Assembly (NCBI GenBank): GCA_038253945.1
Contig: JBBSGR010000001.1
Location: 124,001 to 188,000, forward strand
DNA length: 64,000 nt
Direction: 5' to 3'
Source: JBBRYW01 sp038253945
GTDB lineage: Bacteria; Actinomycetota; Thermoleophilia; Gaiellales; Gaiellaceae
Part shown: positions 1 through 7,695 of the stretch, piece after piece
How positions within the stretch are numbered: the first letter of the stretch is position 1
How the letters are laid out: each line of letters begins with the position of its first letter
Made by a program: the position numbers and the translations under genes
Notes under the pieces: generated by a model
Told to the model about the DNA's origin: nothing
Databases searched by the model: none
What the model saw: the letters and a program-made list of their open reading frames with translations, nothing else

Positions 1-1133
1 TTGTTGACGAGCTCATGGGGATTATCGCCAGAATCGAATCTCGCTTGGCCTGCGTGTACGACGAAGAGCTTACAGCCCTTGCCGTTCTGGACGTAGTCGT
101 TGATCGTGCCGGCCTTGATGATAGCCAAGCCAGGGCCGGGATGCTCGTGGAAGGGCAGAGACGCGCCGGGCTTGAGCGTTTCCTGCTGCACGCTCAGCGA
201 CACCTTGCCACTGGTCGAGACGTTCACCTTCGAGCCGTTCTTCAGCACATGGGAGCCCGAGAACGGGTCCGAAACGCCGTTTGCCAGAGGCACAGCCGTG
301 ACGCCAGGCGGCCCCTTGCCTCCCCCTGCTGCAGCGGGCGCACGCGACGTTGTCTTCGTCTTGCTACCGGAGCTCGTTACGCCGACGATCACGGCGGCCA
401 CGATGGCGGCGGCCGCTATCAGCCACGGCACGACCTGAGGGATGCGAAATTTCGGTCCGGCAAGCCCCGGTGGCGGGCCTCCCGCGGCTCCGCGCGGCGG
501 GCCGCCGGAAGAACCACCTGCTCCTTGGGGCGGACCGCCGGGGGGAGGGCCAGCCGCCCCGAGTGGCGGACCGCCGGGGGGACCCTGGGCCACTCCTGGC
601 GGCGGACCGCCGGGGGGACCTTGGGCCACTCCTGGCGGCGGGCCGCCGGGGGGACCTTGGGCCACTCCTGGCGGCGGGCCGCCGGGGGGACCTTGGGCCA
701 CTCCTGGCGGCGGGCCGCCGGGGGGAGGGCCAGCCGCCCCGAGTGGCGGGCCGGCCGCCCCGGGTAGCGGCCCGGCGGCGGAGGGACGAGCCGTCGGACG
801 CACGGCTGTCGGAGTCGCGCGCGCGACCGTGGGAGAGAGGCCGGCGCCGACCTCAACATCCAGTTCCGACTGTCCCACACGCACCTTCGCGTCCCCGAAG
901 AGCGTCACGGGCGCCGTGATGCGCTCGCCGTCGACCATCGTTCCGTTCGTGGAGCCGAGATCCTCGACGACCACGCCGCCGCCGCTCGGCCGAATCGCGA
1001 CGTGCCTGCGCGAGAGCTCGGCATCGGCGATGGTGAGGTCGGCACCCTCGCGGCCGACAATCACCTCGCGATCGAGACTGATCGTTTCGCCGGCCGCGGG
1101 ACCAGAAGTCACCCGGAGGGTCGCCACGCGCAT
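1..1133 (-). CDS. FHA domain / Pro-Gly linker / TM / cupin protein (3' end outside window)
   Basis: Reading leftward from ATG 1131-1133 the frame stays open to the window edge (at least 377 aa). Residues 1-95 are an FHA phosphothreonine-binding domain: VGREG, the S-R-R-H motif and GSTNGT are all visible. A Pro/Gly/Ala linker follows with four 12-residue repeats, then one membrane helix (about 236-258). The remaining segment has the cupin pattern of an N-terminal beta strand set, with a His-Glu-His stretch (FHEHPG). FHA domains bind proteins phosphorylated by Ser/Thr kinases, and a PknB-like kinase gene lies 3.3 kb away. The expected topology is FHA inside and cupin outside. The C-terminus is missing from the window. 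The FHA call is firm; the cupin call rests on a partial domain. Confidence 0.8.
   Translation of the reverse strand, partial: MRVATLRVTSGPAAGETISLDREVIVGREGADLTIADAELSRRHVAIRPSGGGVVVEDLGSTNGTMVDGERITAPVTLFGDAKVRVGQSELDVEVGAGLSPTVARATPTAVRPTARPSAAGPLPGAAGPPLGAAGPPPGGPPPGVAQGPPGGPPPGVAQGPPGGPPPGVAQGPPGGPPPGVAQGPPGGPPLGAAGPPPGGPPQGAGGSSGGPPRGAAGGPPPGLAGPKFRIPQVVPWLIAAAAIVAAVIVGVTSSGSKTKTTSRAPAAAGGGKGPPGVTAVPLANGVSDPFSGSHVLKNGSKVNVSTSGKVSLSVQQETLKPGASLPFHEHPGPGLAIIKAGTINDYVQNGKGCKLFVVHAGQARFDSGDNPHELVN
541..750. repeat. 36-bp tandem repeat inside the FHA protein gene
   Basis: Four copies of a 36-bp unit begin at 589, 625, 661 and 697. The array is bracketed by a near-identical direct repeat of about 29 bp at 541 and 721. 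The period is a multiple of three, so copy-number change keeps the reading frame. On the minus strand each unit encodes a 12-residue Pro/Gly block containing PPGVAQG. Confidence 0.85.
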
Positions 1134-1277
1134 CTCCTCTCGGTCGAATCACATCCCGGGACAGCGCCCGGGCGAGTCTAGACGCGAGCGCAGGCGCAAG
1201 TCAATGCACCCCACGAACCCGGGTTGGACTTCTCGGTTGGCGGCGCCGGAGGGTGGCGCCGAACCCGGCGTGTGGCG

Positions 1278-1640
1278 CTAGTCGTCGAGCCTGCGGGCAA
1301 GCAGGCACTCCATGGCGGTCCTGCCGAAGAACTGCGCCGCGCCCTTCGGCGTGGACATATCCCGGGGCTCCTCGAGGATCTCGTCGAGCTTCGCCTCGAG
1401 GTCGCGGATTTGCGGCTGGCGCCCGAGGTGGGCTGCAACCTTTGGAAATGCCCCTTCGACCTCCATCACCCGGACCACCGTGTTGCCCTTGAGGAAGACC
1501 TGGGTGCCGATCAACTTTCCCTCCACGTTGCCGTTTTCGTCCTTCACGATCGGATCCGGGCTCTCGTAGTTACTGAAGATCTCGCGCACCCGGTCCTCGG
1601 TCCCCGGCTTGACATTCCACATAAGCGCATAGTGGGCCAT
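1278..1640 (-). CDS. SchA/CurD-like domain protein
   Basis: A 120-residue protein starting MAHYALMWNVKPG. The length, the early aromatic/Trp start and the central GTQVFLKGN and VVRVMEVEG strands resemble the SchA/CurD-like family, whose members occur beside polyketide genes and have ferredoxin-like ABM folds. The ATG is chosen because GGAGGTGG stands just before it. No polyketide synthase lies in this window, so the usual context does not help. The function is unknown; a small monooxygenase-like or binding role would be inference. Confidence 0.6.
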   Translation of the reverse strand: MAHYALMWNVKPGTEDRVREIFSNYESPDPIVKDENGNVEGKLIGTQVFLKGNTVVRVMEVEGAFPKVAAHLGRQPQIRDLEAKLDEILEEPRDMSTPKGAAQFFGRTAMECLLARRLDD

Positions 1641-1828
1641 TGCCACCTCCGTTCGTGTGCCCCACCCGGGGCGGAAAGCAGTGACAGCGCCCACTCTATT
1701 GGCGGTGCGGTGGTCCCGCAAGACGGCTCGGTTTTCCGCTCTTCCTCTACGCCTTCGACTCGGCGGCCTCGATCTAGATGGTTGATCGGAGATTCGAGCG
1801 GCGCCAGATGGCGGCCCCGCCACGGCGC

Positions 1829-4441
1829 CTAGTCGTCCGCGGCGCCCAGGCCCGCCGTCGACCAGCGGAAGCGCGTCATCTCCTGCTTAGGCGCAAGCGC
1901 GCCGGCGCCCTGACCGCGCCTGACGAAGAGGGTCGGCGCGAGCTTGCGGCGCGCGATCTCGGTCCGCAGGGGGCCGAGTCCCTCATCGCGCCAGCGCTCT
2001 GACAGCCCGATCACGAGCAGCCCGGCGCCCTCGGAGACATGGATGATGTCCGGGCCGGATTGGACGAGGACGGGCTCCGTCGCGACGCCGGCGAGCTGCT
2101 GCACGACGAGCGAGGCGTTCGCGAGCAGCCGGCTCGCGTCGCGGTCGCCATCGGCACTCACGGCCCCGAGCAGCTGAAGCGGGGCGCCTTTCGCCGCGGC
2201 GATCCAGGCGGCGAGCTCGAGCGCAGCCCAGTCGTGCTCTGCCCCTCCGAACGGTACGACGACGGGGTGCCCGGCGTCGATCGCGATCCGGCCCTCGCGC
2301 TCGACGAGCACCGCGACGTCGCACAGGGCCTCGGCGAGCAGGGTGCCCACAGCCGCTCGCGGTACCGGGTCGCCGACGAGCGGTCGCCGGCCATTGATCA
2401 GAATCAGGTCGACCTTCTCGTCGGAGGCGATCCGGACGAGATCCTCGCCCGGGTCCGGTGACGTGAACACGACGGCCCGAGCTTCGACGCCTCGCTCCTC
2501 GAGCGCCTCTCGCTCGTAGTTGAGCGCCCGTGCCGCCTCGCGGATAACCCGGTCCTCCGACGAGAGCCCGGCAGCCAGGCGCGCCGGCGGCATTAACCGG
2601 ACGATCACGAGCTCGCGCGGCGGCTCGGAGCCGGCGAGTGGCTCCGCGATCGCGAGCAGCGCCTCGACGCTCGAGGAGTCCTGGGGCGCGACGAGGATCG
2701 AGCGCTCGGCCGCTGCCCGTGGGCCCTGCCCTCGCGCGAGCCGCTTGACCGCGCGCTCCGGGGCCTCCGACAGCTCGCGGCGCGGATCGAGCAGCCGGAG
2801 GGCGGGGCCTGTCATAAAGGTCGTGATCAAGGCCATCAGAACGAGAATGGTGAAGAGCGCGGGTGAGACGATCCCGAGATCGAGGCCGATGTTGAGGACG
2901 ATCAGTTCCGTCAGCCCGCGCGTGTTCATGAGGGCGCCGACGATCGACGAGTCGCGGAGGCCGAGGCCCGAGATCCGCGAGGCAGCCATCGCTCCCACCC
3001 ACTTGCCGACGATCGCCACGGCGAGCAGCCCGAGCCCGATCAGCCAGAGGATTGGGCGGTTGATCGCGCCCACGTCGGTCTTCAGGCCGGTCACGACGAA
3101 GAAGAGGGGGAGGAGAACCGCGACCACGAAGTCCTCGATCCGCCGGTTGACGTCATCGGTGAGCCCCGCGTGCCGCGGCATGATCAGTCCCATTACGAAC
3201 GCGCCGAAGATCGCGGCGATCCCGATCTGCTGCGCCGTGTAGGCCGAGAGCAGGACACCGACGATGATGACGCCGAGCCAGAGCGTGGGCAGGTAGCCGA
3301 CCTCGTCGTAGGCACCCGCCGCGCGGGCGAGGATCGGGCGGCCGAAGACGAGCATCCCGGCCGTGAACGCTGCCGCGAGGGCCACGACCACGCCGGCGTG
3401 GCCGGCATTCCCGGTCCCCGCGACCGCCGTCGCGAGGGCGAGGAGGCCCCACGCCGTCACGTCGTCGATCGCCGCGCCCGCCATCGCCAGCACGCCGATC
3501 CGGTTCCGCAGCATCCTCCGCTCGACGAGGATGCGCGCAAGGACCGGGAACGCGGTGATCGACATCGACACGCCCAGGAAGAGCGCGAACGGCACGTAGT
3601 GGACGTCCGGCGCGAGGAGCTTGTACACCGGCAGCGCGGCCAGCAGCCCAAGCGCCATTGGGACCGCGACGCTGGCGTTCGAGATGAACGCCGCCCGGGC
3701 GATCTGGCGGCGCACCTTGCCGATGTCGAGCTCCATCCCGACGAGGAAGAGGTAGAAGGCGAGCCCGATCGATGCGGCGCCTGAGATCAGCGGGATGATG
3801 TCGCCAGGGAAGAGGTAGTCCTTGGCCTGGGGCCAAGCTTTGCCGAGCAGCGACGGCCCGAGGAGGATCCCCGCCAGGACTTCGCCCATCACGCGCGGCT
3901 GGCCGACGCGGCCCAGCCCGGCACCCGTCAGCCGTGCCGCCAGGATGACCGCCGCGATCGCGAGCATGAGGCGCCCCACCGTGTCCTCGTTCGAGCGCTT
4001 CTTCGCCGGCTTCGCGCTCGCCCCCGGCACGGGCGGCGCGGCCCTGAACGTCGCTGTCACGTGCCCGGCGCCGATCGTCCCTGTCAGGCGGTGGCCCGTC
4101 ACCGCGAGGTCGGCCCGCTGGGTACCGCCGACCGAGCAGTCGACATTGCCCGTGAGCCTGCCGTGCCGGACACGAAGCTTGCCGACGGCGCCGTTGCCGG
4201 TGATGTCGACGAACTGACCCGACTGCCTTACGTCGACGCTCGCCGGTAGGCACCCGCCGGCGACCCTGTACCTTCCGGCGAGGTTCGGGGCGGGGTGCTC
4301 GGAACGGCCGACCGTGATGGAGACGATTGCCGCAGCCGTGACGAGGGCTGCCAGAGCCAGATAGCCGAGCACGAGCCGCGACCAGCGACGTCCACGCCTG
4401 CGATGCGGCGCCGCCGTTGCGAGACGCTCTGTGCCGTCCAC
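1829..4441 (-). CDS. CPA2-type cation:proton antiporter with N-terminal extra domain and two Usp domains
   Basis: About 870 residues from GTG 4441. Residues 1-50 include an Arg-rich stretch and one TM helix. A beta-rich segment of roughly 110 residues follows (about 50-150, with Cys in GGCLPAS and NVDCSVGG), then a Na+/H+ exchanger domain of about 12 helices. The paired acidic motif AAIDDVTAW marks the ion site of CPA2/Kef-type carriers. Two universal-stress-like domains occupy about 580-715 and 725-860 (RSILVAPQDSS and HPVVVPFGG). Kef-type systems exchange K+ or Na+ for protons; nucleotide-responsive C-terminal domains usually gate them. The extra exported-looking N-terminal domain is unusual. 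The gene diverges from the kinase gene with only 25 bases between starts. Confidence 0.82.
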   Translation of the reverse strand: MDGTERLATAAPHRRRGRRWSRLVLGYLALAALVTAAAIVSITVGRSEHPAPNLAGRYRVAGGCLPASVDVRQSGQFVDITGNGAVGKLRVRHGRLTGNVDCSVGGTQRADLAVTGHRLTGTIGAGHVTATFRAAPPVPGASAKPAKKRSNEDTVGRLMLAIAAVILAARLTGAGLGRVGQPRVMGEVLAGILLGPSLLGKAWPQAKDYLFPGDIIPLISGAASIGLAFYLFLVGMELDIGKVRRQIARAAFISNASVAVPMALGLLAALPVYKLLAPDVHYVPFALFLGVSMSITAFPVLARILVERRMLRNRIGVLAMAGAAIDDVTAWGLLALATAVAGTGNAGHAGVVVALAAAFTAGMLVFGRPILARAAGAYDEVGYLPTLWLGVIIVGVLLSAYTAQQIGIAAIFGAFVMGLIMPRHAGLTDDVNRRIEDFVVAVLLPLFFVVTGLKTDVGAINRPILWLIGLGLLAVAIVGKWVGAMAASRISGLGLRDSSIVGALMNTRGLTELIVLNIGLDLGIVSPALFTILVLMALITTFMTGPALRLLDPRRELSEAPERAVKRLARGQGPRAAAERSILVAPQDSSSVEALLAIAEPLAGSEPPRELVIVRLMPPARLAAGLSSEDRVIREAARALNYEREALEERGVEARAVVFTSPDPGEDLVRIASDEKVDLILINGRRPLVGDPVPRAAVGTLLAEALCDVAVLVEREGRIAIDAGHPVVVPFGGAEHDWAALELAAWIAAAKGAPLQLLGAVSADGDRDASRLLANASLVVQQLAGVATEPVLVQSGPDIIHVSEGAGLLVIGLSERWRDEGLGPLRTEIARRKLAPTLFVRRGQGAGALAPKQEMTRFRWSTAGLGAADD

Positions 4442-4466
4442 GGGTGGACAATACTCCGGTCGAGAG

Positions 4467-5318
4467 ATGAGGAAACCTCCTTCCCAGCCTCGCGAGTTCA
4501 TCGAAGGAGACACCCTCGGGCCGTACCGGCTAGAGCGGTTGCTCGGTGAGGGCGGGATGGCCCTCGTCTTCCGGGCGCGGCACGAGGCCGACGGAGCGAT
4601 CGTGGCGCTAAAGCTTCTGAAATCCAGCTTCGCCGGCAACGATGTCTACCGACGTCGCTTCGAGCACGAGGTTCGAAGCGCGGCCGAGGTGCGCGACGCG
4701 AACCTCGTGCCGATCCTCGACTCGGGCGAGCTCGCAGGACGGCCGTACATCGCGTCGCGCTACGTCGAGGGCCGCACGCTCGAGCAGCGCATCCAGGCTG
4801 ACGGCGCCCTGCCGATACCCGATGTCCTGAGGCTTGCCCGCGAGGTCGCTTCGGGGCTGGATGCGCTCCATGCGACCGGGCTGGTGCACCGCGACGTCAA
4901 GGCCTCGAACATCCTTCTCGACAACGACAGCCGCGCTCTGCTCACCGATTTCGGGCTCGCGCGGGGCCCCCGCTACACCGTGCTCACGAGGCCTGGCCAG
5001 ATCGTCGGAACGCTGGAGTACCTCGCTCCCGAGTTGATCCGCGGCGAGCCCGCCACGGCAGAGAGCGACGTCTACGCCCTCGGCTGCACCGTCTACGAGG
5101 CCCTCACCGGCAAGACGCCCTTCGGTGGCCGCGGACTCTTTCACGTGGGGACGGCTCACCTCGAGGAGGAGCCGCCCGATGCGGCCGAGCATCGTCCCGG
5201 TTGCGGGCGAGGCCTGGCTCGCGCGGTCGGGCTTGCACTCGCGAAGAATCCGCGCCACCGCCCGCTTCCGGCCACCGCATACGCGCGGGCGCTTCTCTCG
5301 GCGGCTGCGGAAGGCTAG
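4467..5318 (+). CDS. Ser/Thr protein kinase (PknB-like, kinase domain only)
   Basis: A 283-residue Hanks-type kinase. The glycine loop GEGGMALVF, the VALKLL lysine (about residue 50), the catalytic loop HRDVKASN, DFG in LTDFGLAR, and the P+1 region GTLEYLAPE are all present, so it should be active. It stops right after the kinase fold: there is no transmembrane helix and no PASTA or other sensor domain, so it is probably cytosolic. Its stop overlaps the convergent GH15 stop by 4 bases. The FHA protein upstream is a plausible phospho-partner (inference). The ATG at 4467 keeps a short N-terminal tail before the domain. Confidence 0.9.
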   Translation: MRKPPSQPREFIEGDTLGPYRLERLLGEGGMALVFRARHEADGAIVALKLLKSSFAGNDVYRRRFEHEVRSAAEVRDANLVPILDSGELAGRPYIASRYVEGRTLEQRIQADGALPIPDVLRLAREVASGLDALHATGLVHRDVKASNILLDNDSRALLTDFGLARGPRYTVLTRPGQIVGTLEYLAPELIRGEPATAESDVYALGCTVYEALTGKTPFGGRGLFHVGTAHLEEEPPDAAEHRPGCGRGLARAVGLALAKNPRHRPLPATAYARALLSAAAEG

Positions 5319-7156
5319 CCGAGAGCGCGATCGAGAAAATGCCCCGCGCTGATCAGTGCCAGGTGGGTGAACGCCTGCGGAAAGTTCCCCAGCGCCTCCC
5401 CCGTCTGGCCGATCTCCTCGGCGTAGAGCCCGAGGTGATTTGCGTAGGTGAGCATCTTCTCGAAGGCAAGGCGCGCCTCGTCCAGACGGCCGGCGCGAGC
5501 AAGAGCCTCGACGTACCAGAACGTGCAGATCGAGAAAGTGCCCTCCTCGCCCTCCAGCCCGTCCGGCGAAGCCTCGACGTTGTAGCGGTAGACGAGGCTG
5601 TCCGAGACGAGCGACTTGCCGATCGCGTCAAGAGTGGAAAGCCACTGCGGGTCGGTCGGCGCGATGAACTTGACCAGCGGCATCACCAGCACGCCCGCGT
5701 CGAGCACGTCGGTGTCGTAGTGCTGCACGAACGCCTGCTTCTCCGCGTTCCAGCCCCGCGCCATGATCTGGTGGTAGATGGCGTCACGCGAAGCGCGCCA
5801 CCGTTCGAGCTCGGACGGGAGCCCGCGCTGGGTCGCGATCCTGATCGCCCGCTCGATCGCGACCCACGACATCAGCCGCGAGTACGTGAAGTGCTGTCGC
5901 CCGCTCCGGACCTCCCAGACTCCCTCGTCAGCCTGGTTCCAGTTCTCGCACACCCAGTCGACGATCCTGGTCAGGTCCATCCACGCCGCGTGCGCGATCG
6001 GGGAGGCGTCGCGGTTGTAGATGTAGACCGAGTCGATCAGCTCGCCGTAGATGTCGAGCTGGAGCTGGTCGGCCGCTGCGTTGCCGATCCGCACCGGGCG
6101 CGAGCCCCGGTAGCCCTCGAGGTGATCGAGAACCTCCTCCTCGAGCTCGCTGCGGCCGTCGATGCCGTACATGATCTGGAGCGGCCCGGCCTCTGCGGGC
6201 CGGGATTCCCGGAAACGCTCGGTGAGCCAGCTCATGAAGGCCGACGCTTCCTCGGTGAAGCCGAGGCGGAGCAGCGCGTACATGGTGAACGCGGCATCCC
6301 GGATCCACGTGTAGCGGTAGTCGTAGTTCCGCCCCCCGCCGACGAGCTCGGGAAGGCTCGTGGTCGGCGCGGCCACGATCGCTCCCGAGGGTCGGTACGT
6401 CAGCAGCTTCAGCGTCAGCGCCGAGCGGTGGAGCATCTCTCGCCAGCGGCCCTGGTACCGGCACTGGGCGAGCCACCGCCGCCAGTAGCGAACGGTCTCC
6501 TCGAACGCCTCGCGTGTCTCGGCCTCCGAGTACTTCCGCGGCACGTACGTCTCCGGAACCTGCTCGAGCACGAACGCCGCAGTTTCCCCCGGGCGAAGCG
6601 TGAACTCCCCTGAGGCGCCGTCCTCGTGAAAGCTCAGCGGCACGGGCGTCTCGAGTGCGAGCGACAGCGCGGGCGAGCGGAACAGCACCCCCGCCTCGTG
6701 AAAGATCGTCTCGTGCGCATCCCGCGCGTAGTTGAAGCGGGGCTGCACGTCGACACGGAAGCGCATCTCGCCGCGAACGCCCAACACGCGACGGATGAGG
6801 CGGTGACGGTGCTCCGCTCCGCCACTTCCGATCGGCATGAAGTCCTGCACCTCGCCGACGCCACCGGGGGTCAGGAAGCGCGTGATCAAGACATTGGTGT
6901 CGGGGAAGTAGAGTTGCTTCGGAACTCCGTCGTCGAACACGGGCGCGATCTGGTAGAAGCCACCGCGCCGCCTGTCGAGGATTGCGCCGAACACGCTCGG
7001 CGAGTCGAAGCTCGGGCAGCAGTACCAGTCGATCCGTCCGTCCGTCCCGACCAGCGCGATCGAGTGCAGATCGCCGATGATGCCGTGCTCGGCGATCGGA
7101 AGGTAGTTCTCGAGCGCCGACGTTCGCGGCCCGGCGGTCGGCGCCTGCTGCCTCAT
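5315..7156 (-). CDS. Glycoside hydrolase family 15 (trehalase/glucoamylase-like)
   Basis: A 613-residue protein with an N-terminal beta domain (ENYLPIAEHGIIGD, GRIDWYCCPSFDSPSVF) and a C-terminal (alpha/alpha)6 GH15 domain. Diagnostic stretches are NYDYRYTWIRDAAF, GYRGSRPVRIGNAA and LDIYGELIDSVY. Proteins with this exact layout include the mycobacterial GH15 trehalases, so trehalose hydrolysis is possible; glucoamylase or glucodextranase activity cannot be excluded. No signal peptide is seen, so it is cytosolic. ATG 7154-7156 overlaps the TAA of the cyclic-nucleotide-binding gene (TAATG), implying coupled translation. otsB lies 47 kb away in the same window, which fits trehalose metabolism. 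Confidence 0.85.
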   Translation of the reverse strand: MRQQAPTAGPRTSALENYLPIAEHGIIGDLHSIALVGTDGRIDWYCCPSFDSPSVFGAILDRRRGGFYQIAPVFDDGVPKQLYFPDTNVLITRFLTPGGVGEVQDFMPIGSGGAEHRHRLIRRVLGVRGEMRFRVDVQPRFNYARDAHETIFHEAGVLFRSPALSLALETPVPLSFHEDGASGEFTLRPGETAAFVLEQVPETYVPRKYSEAETREAFEETVRYWRRWLAQCRYQGRWREMLHRSALTLKLLTYRPSGAIVAAPTTSLPELVGGGRNYDYRYTWIRDAAFTMYALLRLGFTEEASAFMSWLTERFRESRPAEAGPLQIMYGIDGRSELEEEVLDHLEGYRGSRPVRIGNAAADQLQLDIYGELIDSVYIYNRDASPIAHAAWMDLTRIVDWVCENWNQADEGVWEVRSGRQHFTYSRLMSWVAIERAIRIATQRGLPSELERWRASRDAIYHQIMARGWNAEKQAFVQHYDTDVLDAGVLVMPLVKFIAPTDPQWLSTLDAIGKSLVSDSLVYRYNVEASPDGLEGEEGTFSICTFWYVEALARAGRLDEARLAFEKMLTYANHLGLYAEEIGQTGEALGNFPQAFTHLALISAGHFLDRALG

Positions 7157-7578
7157 TACGTTCGGAGCTCGTCCGTGGTGCGCAGCCGGCGCGCTTCGGT
7201 CTGGAGCATCCGCAGCATCACGCGAGGGCTCGCGAGCAGGAACGCCTCGACATCCGTCTCCGGTACGAAGAGGCAACGCAGCGGCGCGCGGGCGACGACG
7301 TCCGCGACGGTCTCCTCGTGGAGGAGCGCGGAGATCTCACCGAAGAAGCTGCCCTTGGGAAGGACCGCCAGCTCCTCGTCGTTGAAGACGACTCCGGCCT
7401 CTCCGTCGACGATTACGTGGAGCCCGATGTTCTGCTGACCGCGCCGAACGACCCATTCGCCTTCATCGAAGGTGACTTCTCGCATGCGCGGCAGGAGGAG
7501 CTCGAGCTCGTCTTCGGCGAGGTCGGCGAAGAGCCCAAGGCGTGAAATGCTGGCGAGGAGGGCGACGTCTGACGCCAC
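7156..7578 (-). CDS. Cyclic-nucleotide-binding domain protein (no DNA-binding domain)
   Basis: A 140-residue protein that is essentially one CNB (Crp-like) fold: a helical start LFADLAEDELELL, beta-roll strands, the phosphate-binding-cassette region GSFFGEISALL, and a C-terminal helix. It ends where Crp-type regulators would carry a winged helix, so it is a stand-alone ligand sensor. The cassette has Gly-Glu but I do not see the classical downstream Arg-Ala pair in the expected spacing, so ligand identity is open. It is translationally coupled to the GH15 gene. A class III cyclase domain is encoded 3.2 kb away at 10829. Confidence 0.82.
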   Translation of the reverse strand: MASDVALLASISRLGLFADLAEDELELLLPRMREVTFDEGEWVVRRGQQNIGLHVIVDGEAGVVFNDEELAVLPKGSFFGEISALLHEETVADVVARAPLRCLFVPETDVEAFLLASPRVMLRMLQTEARRLRTTDELRT

Positions 7579-7695
7579 GGTGCGTAACCTAGCCGTCGCG
7601 AGACGCGAAGGGAAGGTTGTGGTTCCCCTTGCCCTTCAGAGCAGAACCGCGAGATAATCACACGATCGACCCGCGCCCGAAACGGAGGAAGGTTC

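Noticed and set aside
541..750. Possible CRISPR array
   Set aside because: The 36-bp units are contiguous, without unique spacers, and lie in a coding frame.
5201..6613. A 470-codon plus-strand frame across the GH15 gene
   Set aside because: GH15 motifs on the minus strand are unambiguous; this is a shadow frame with low-complexity composition.
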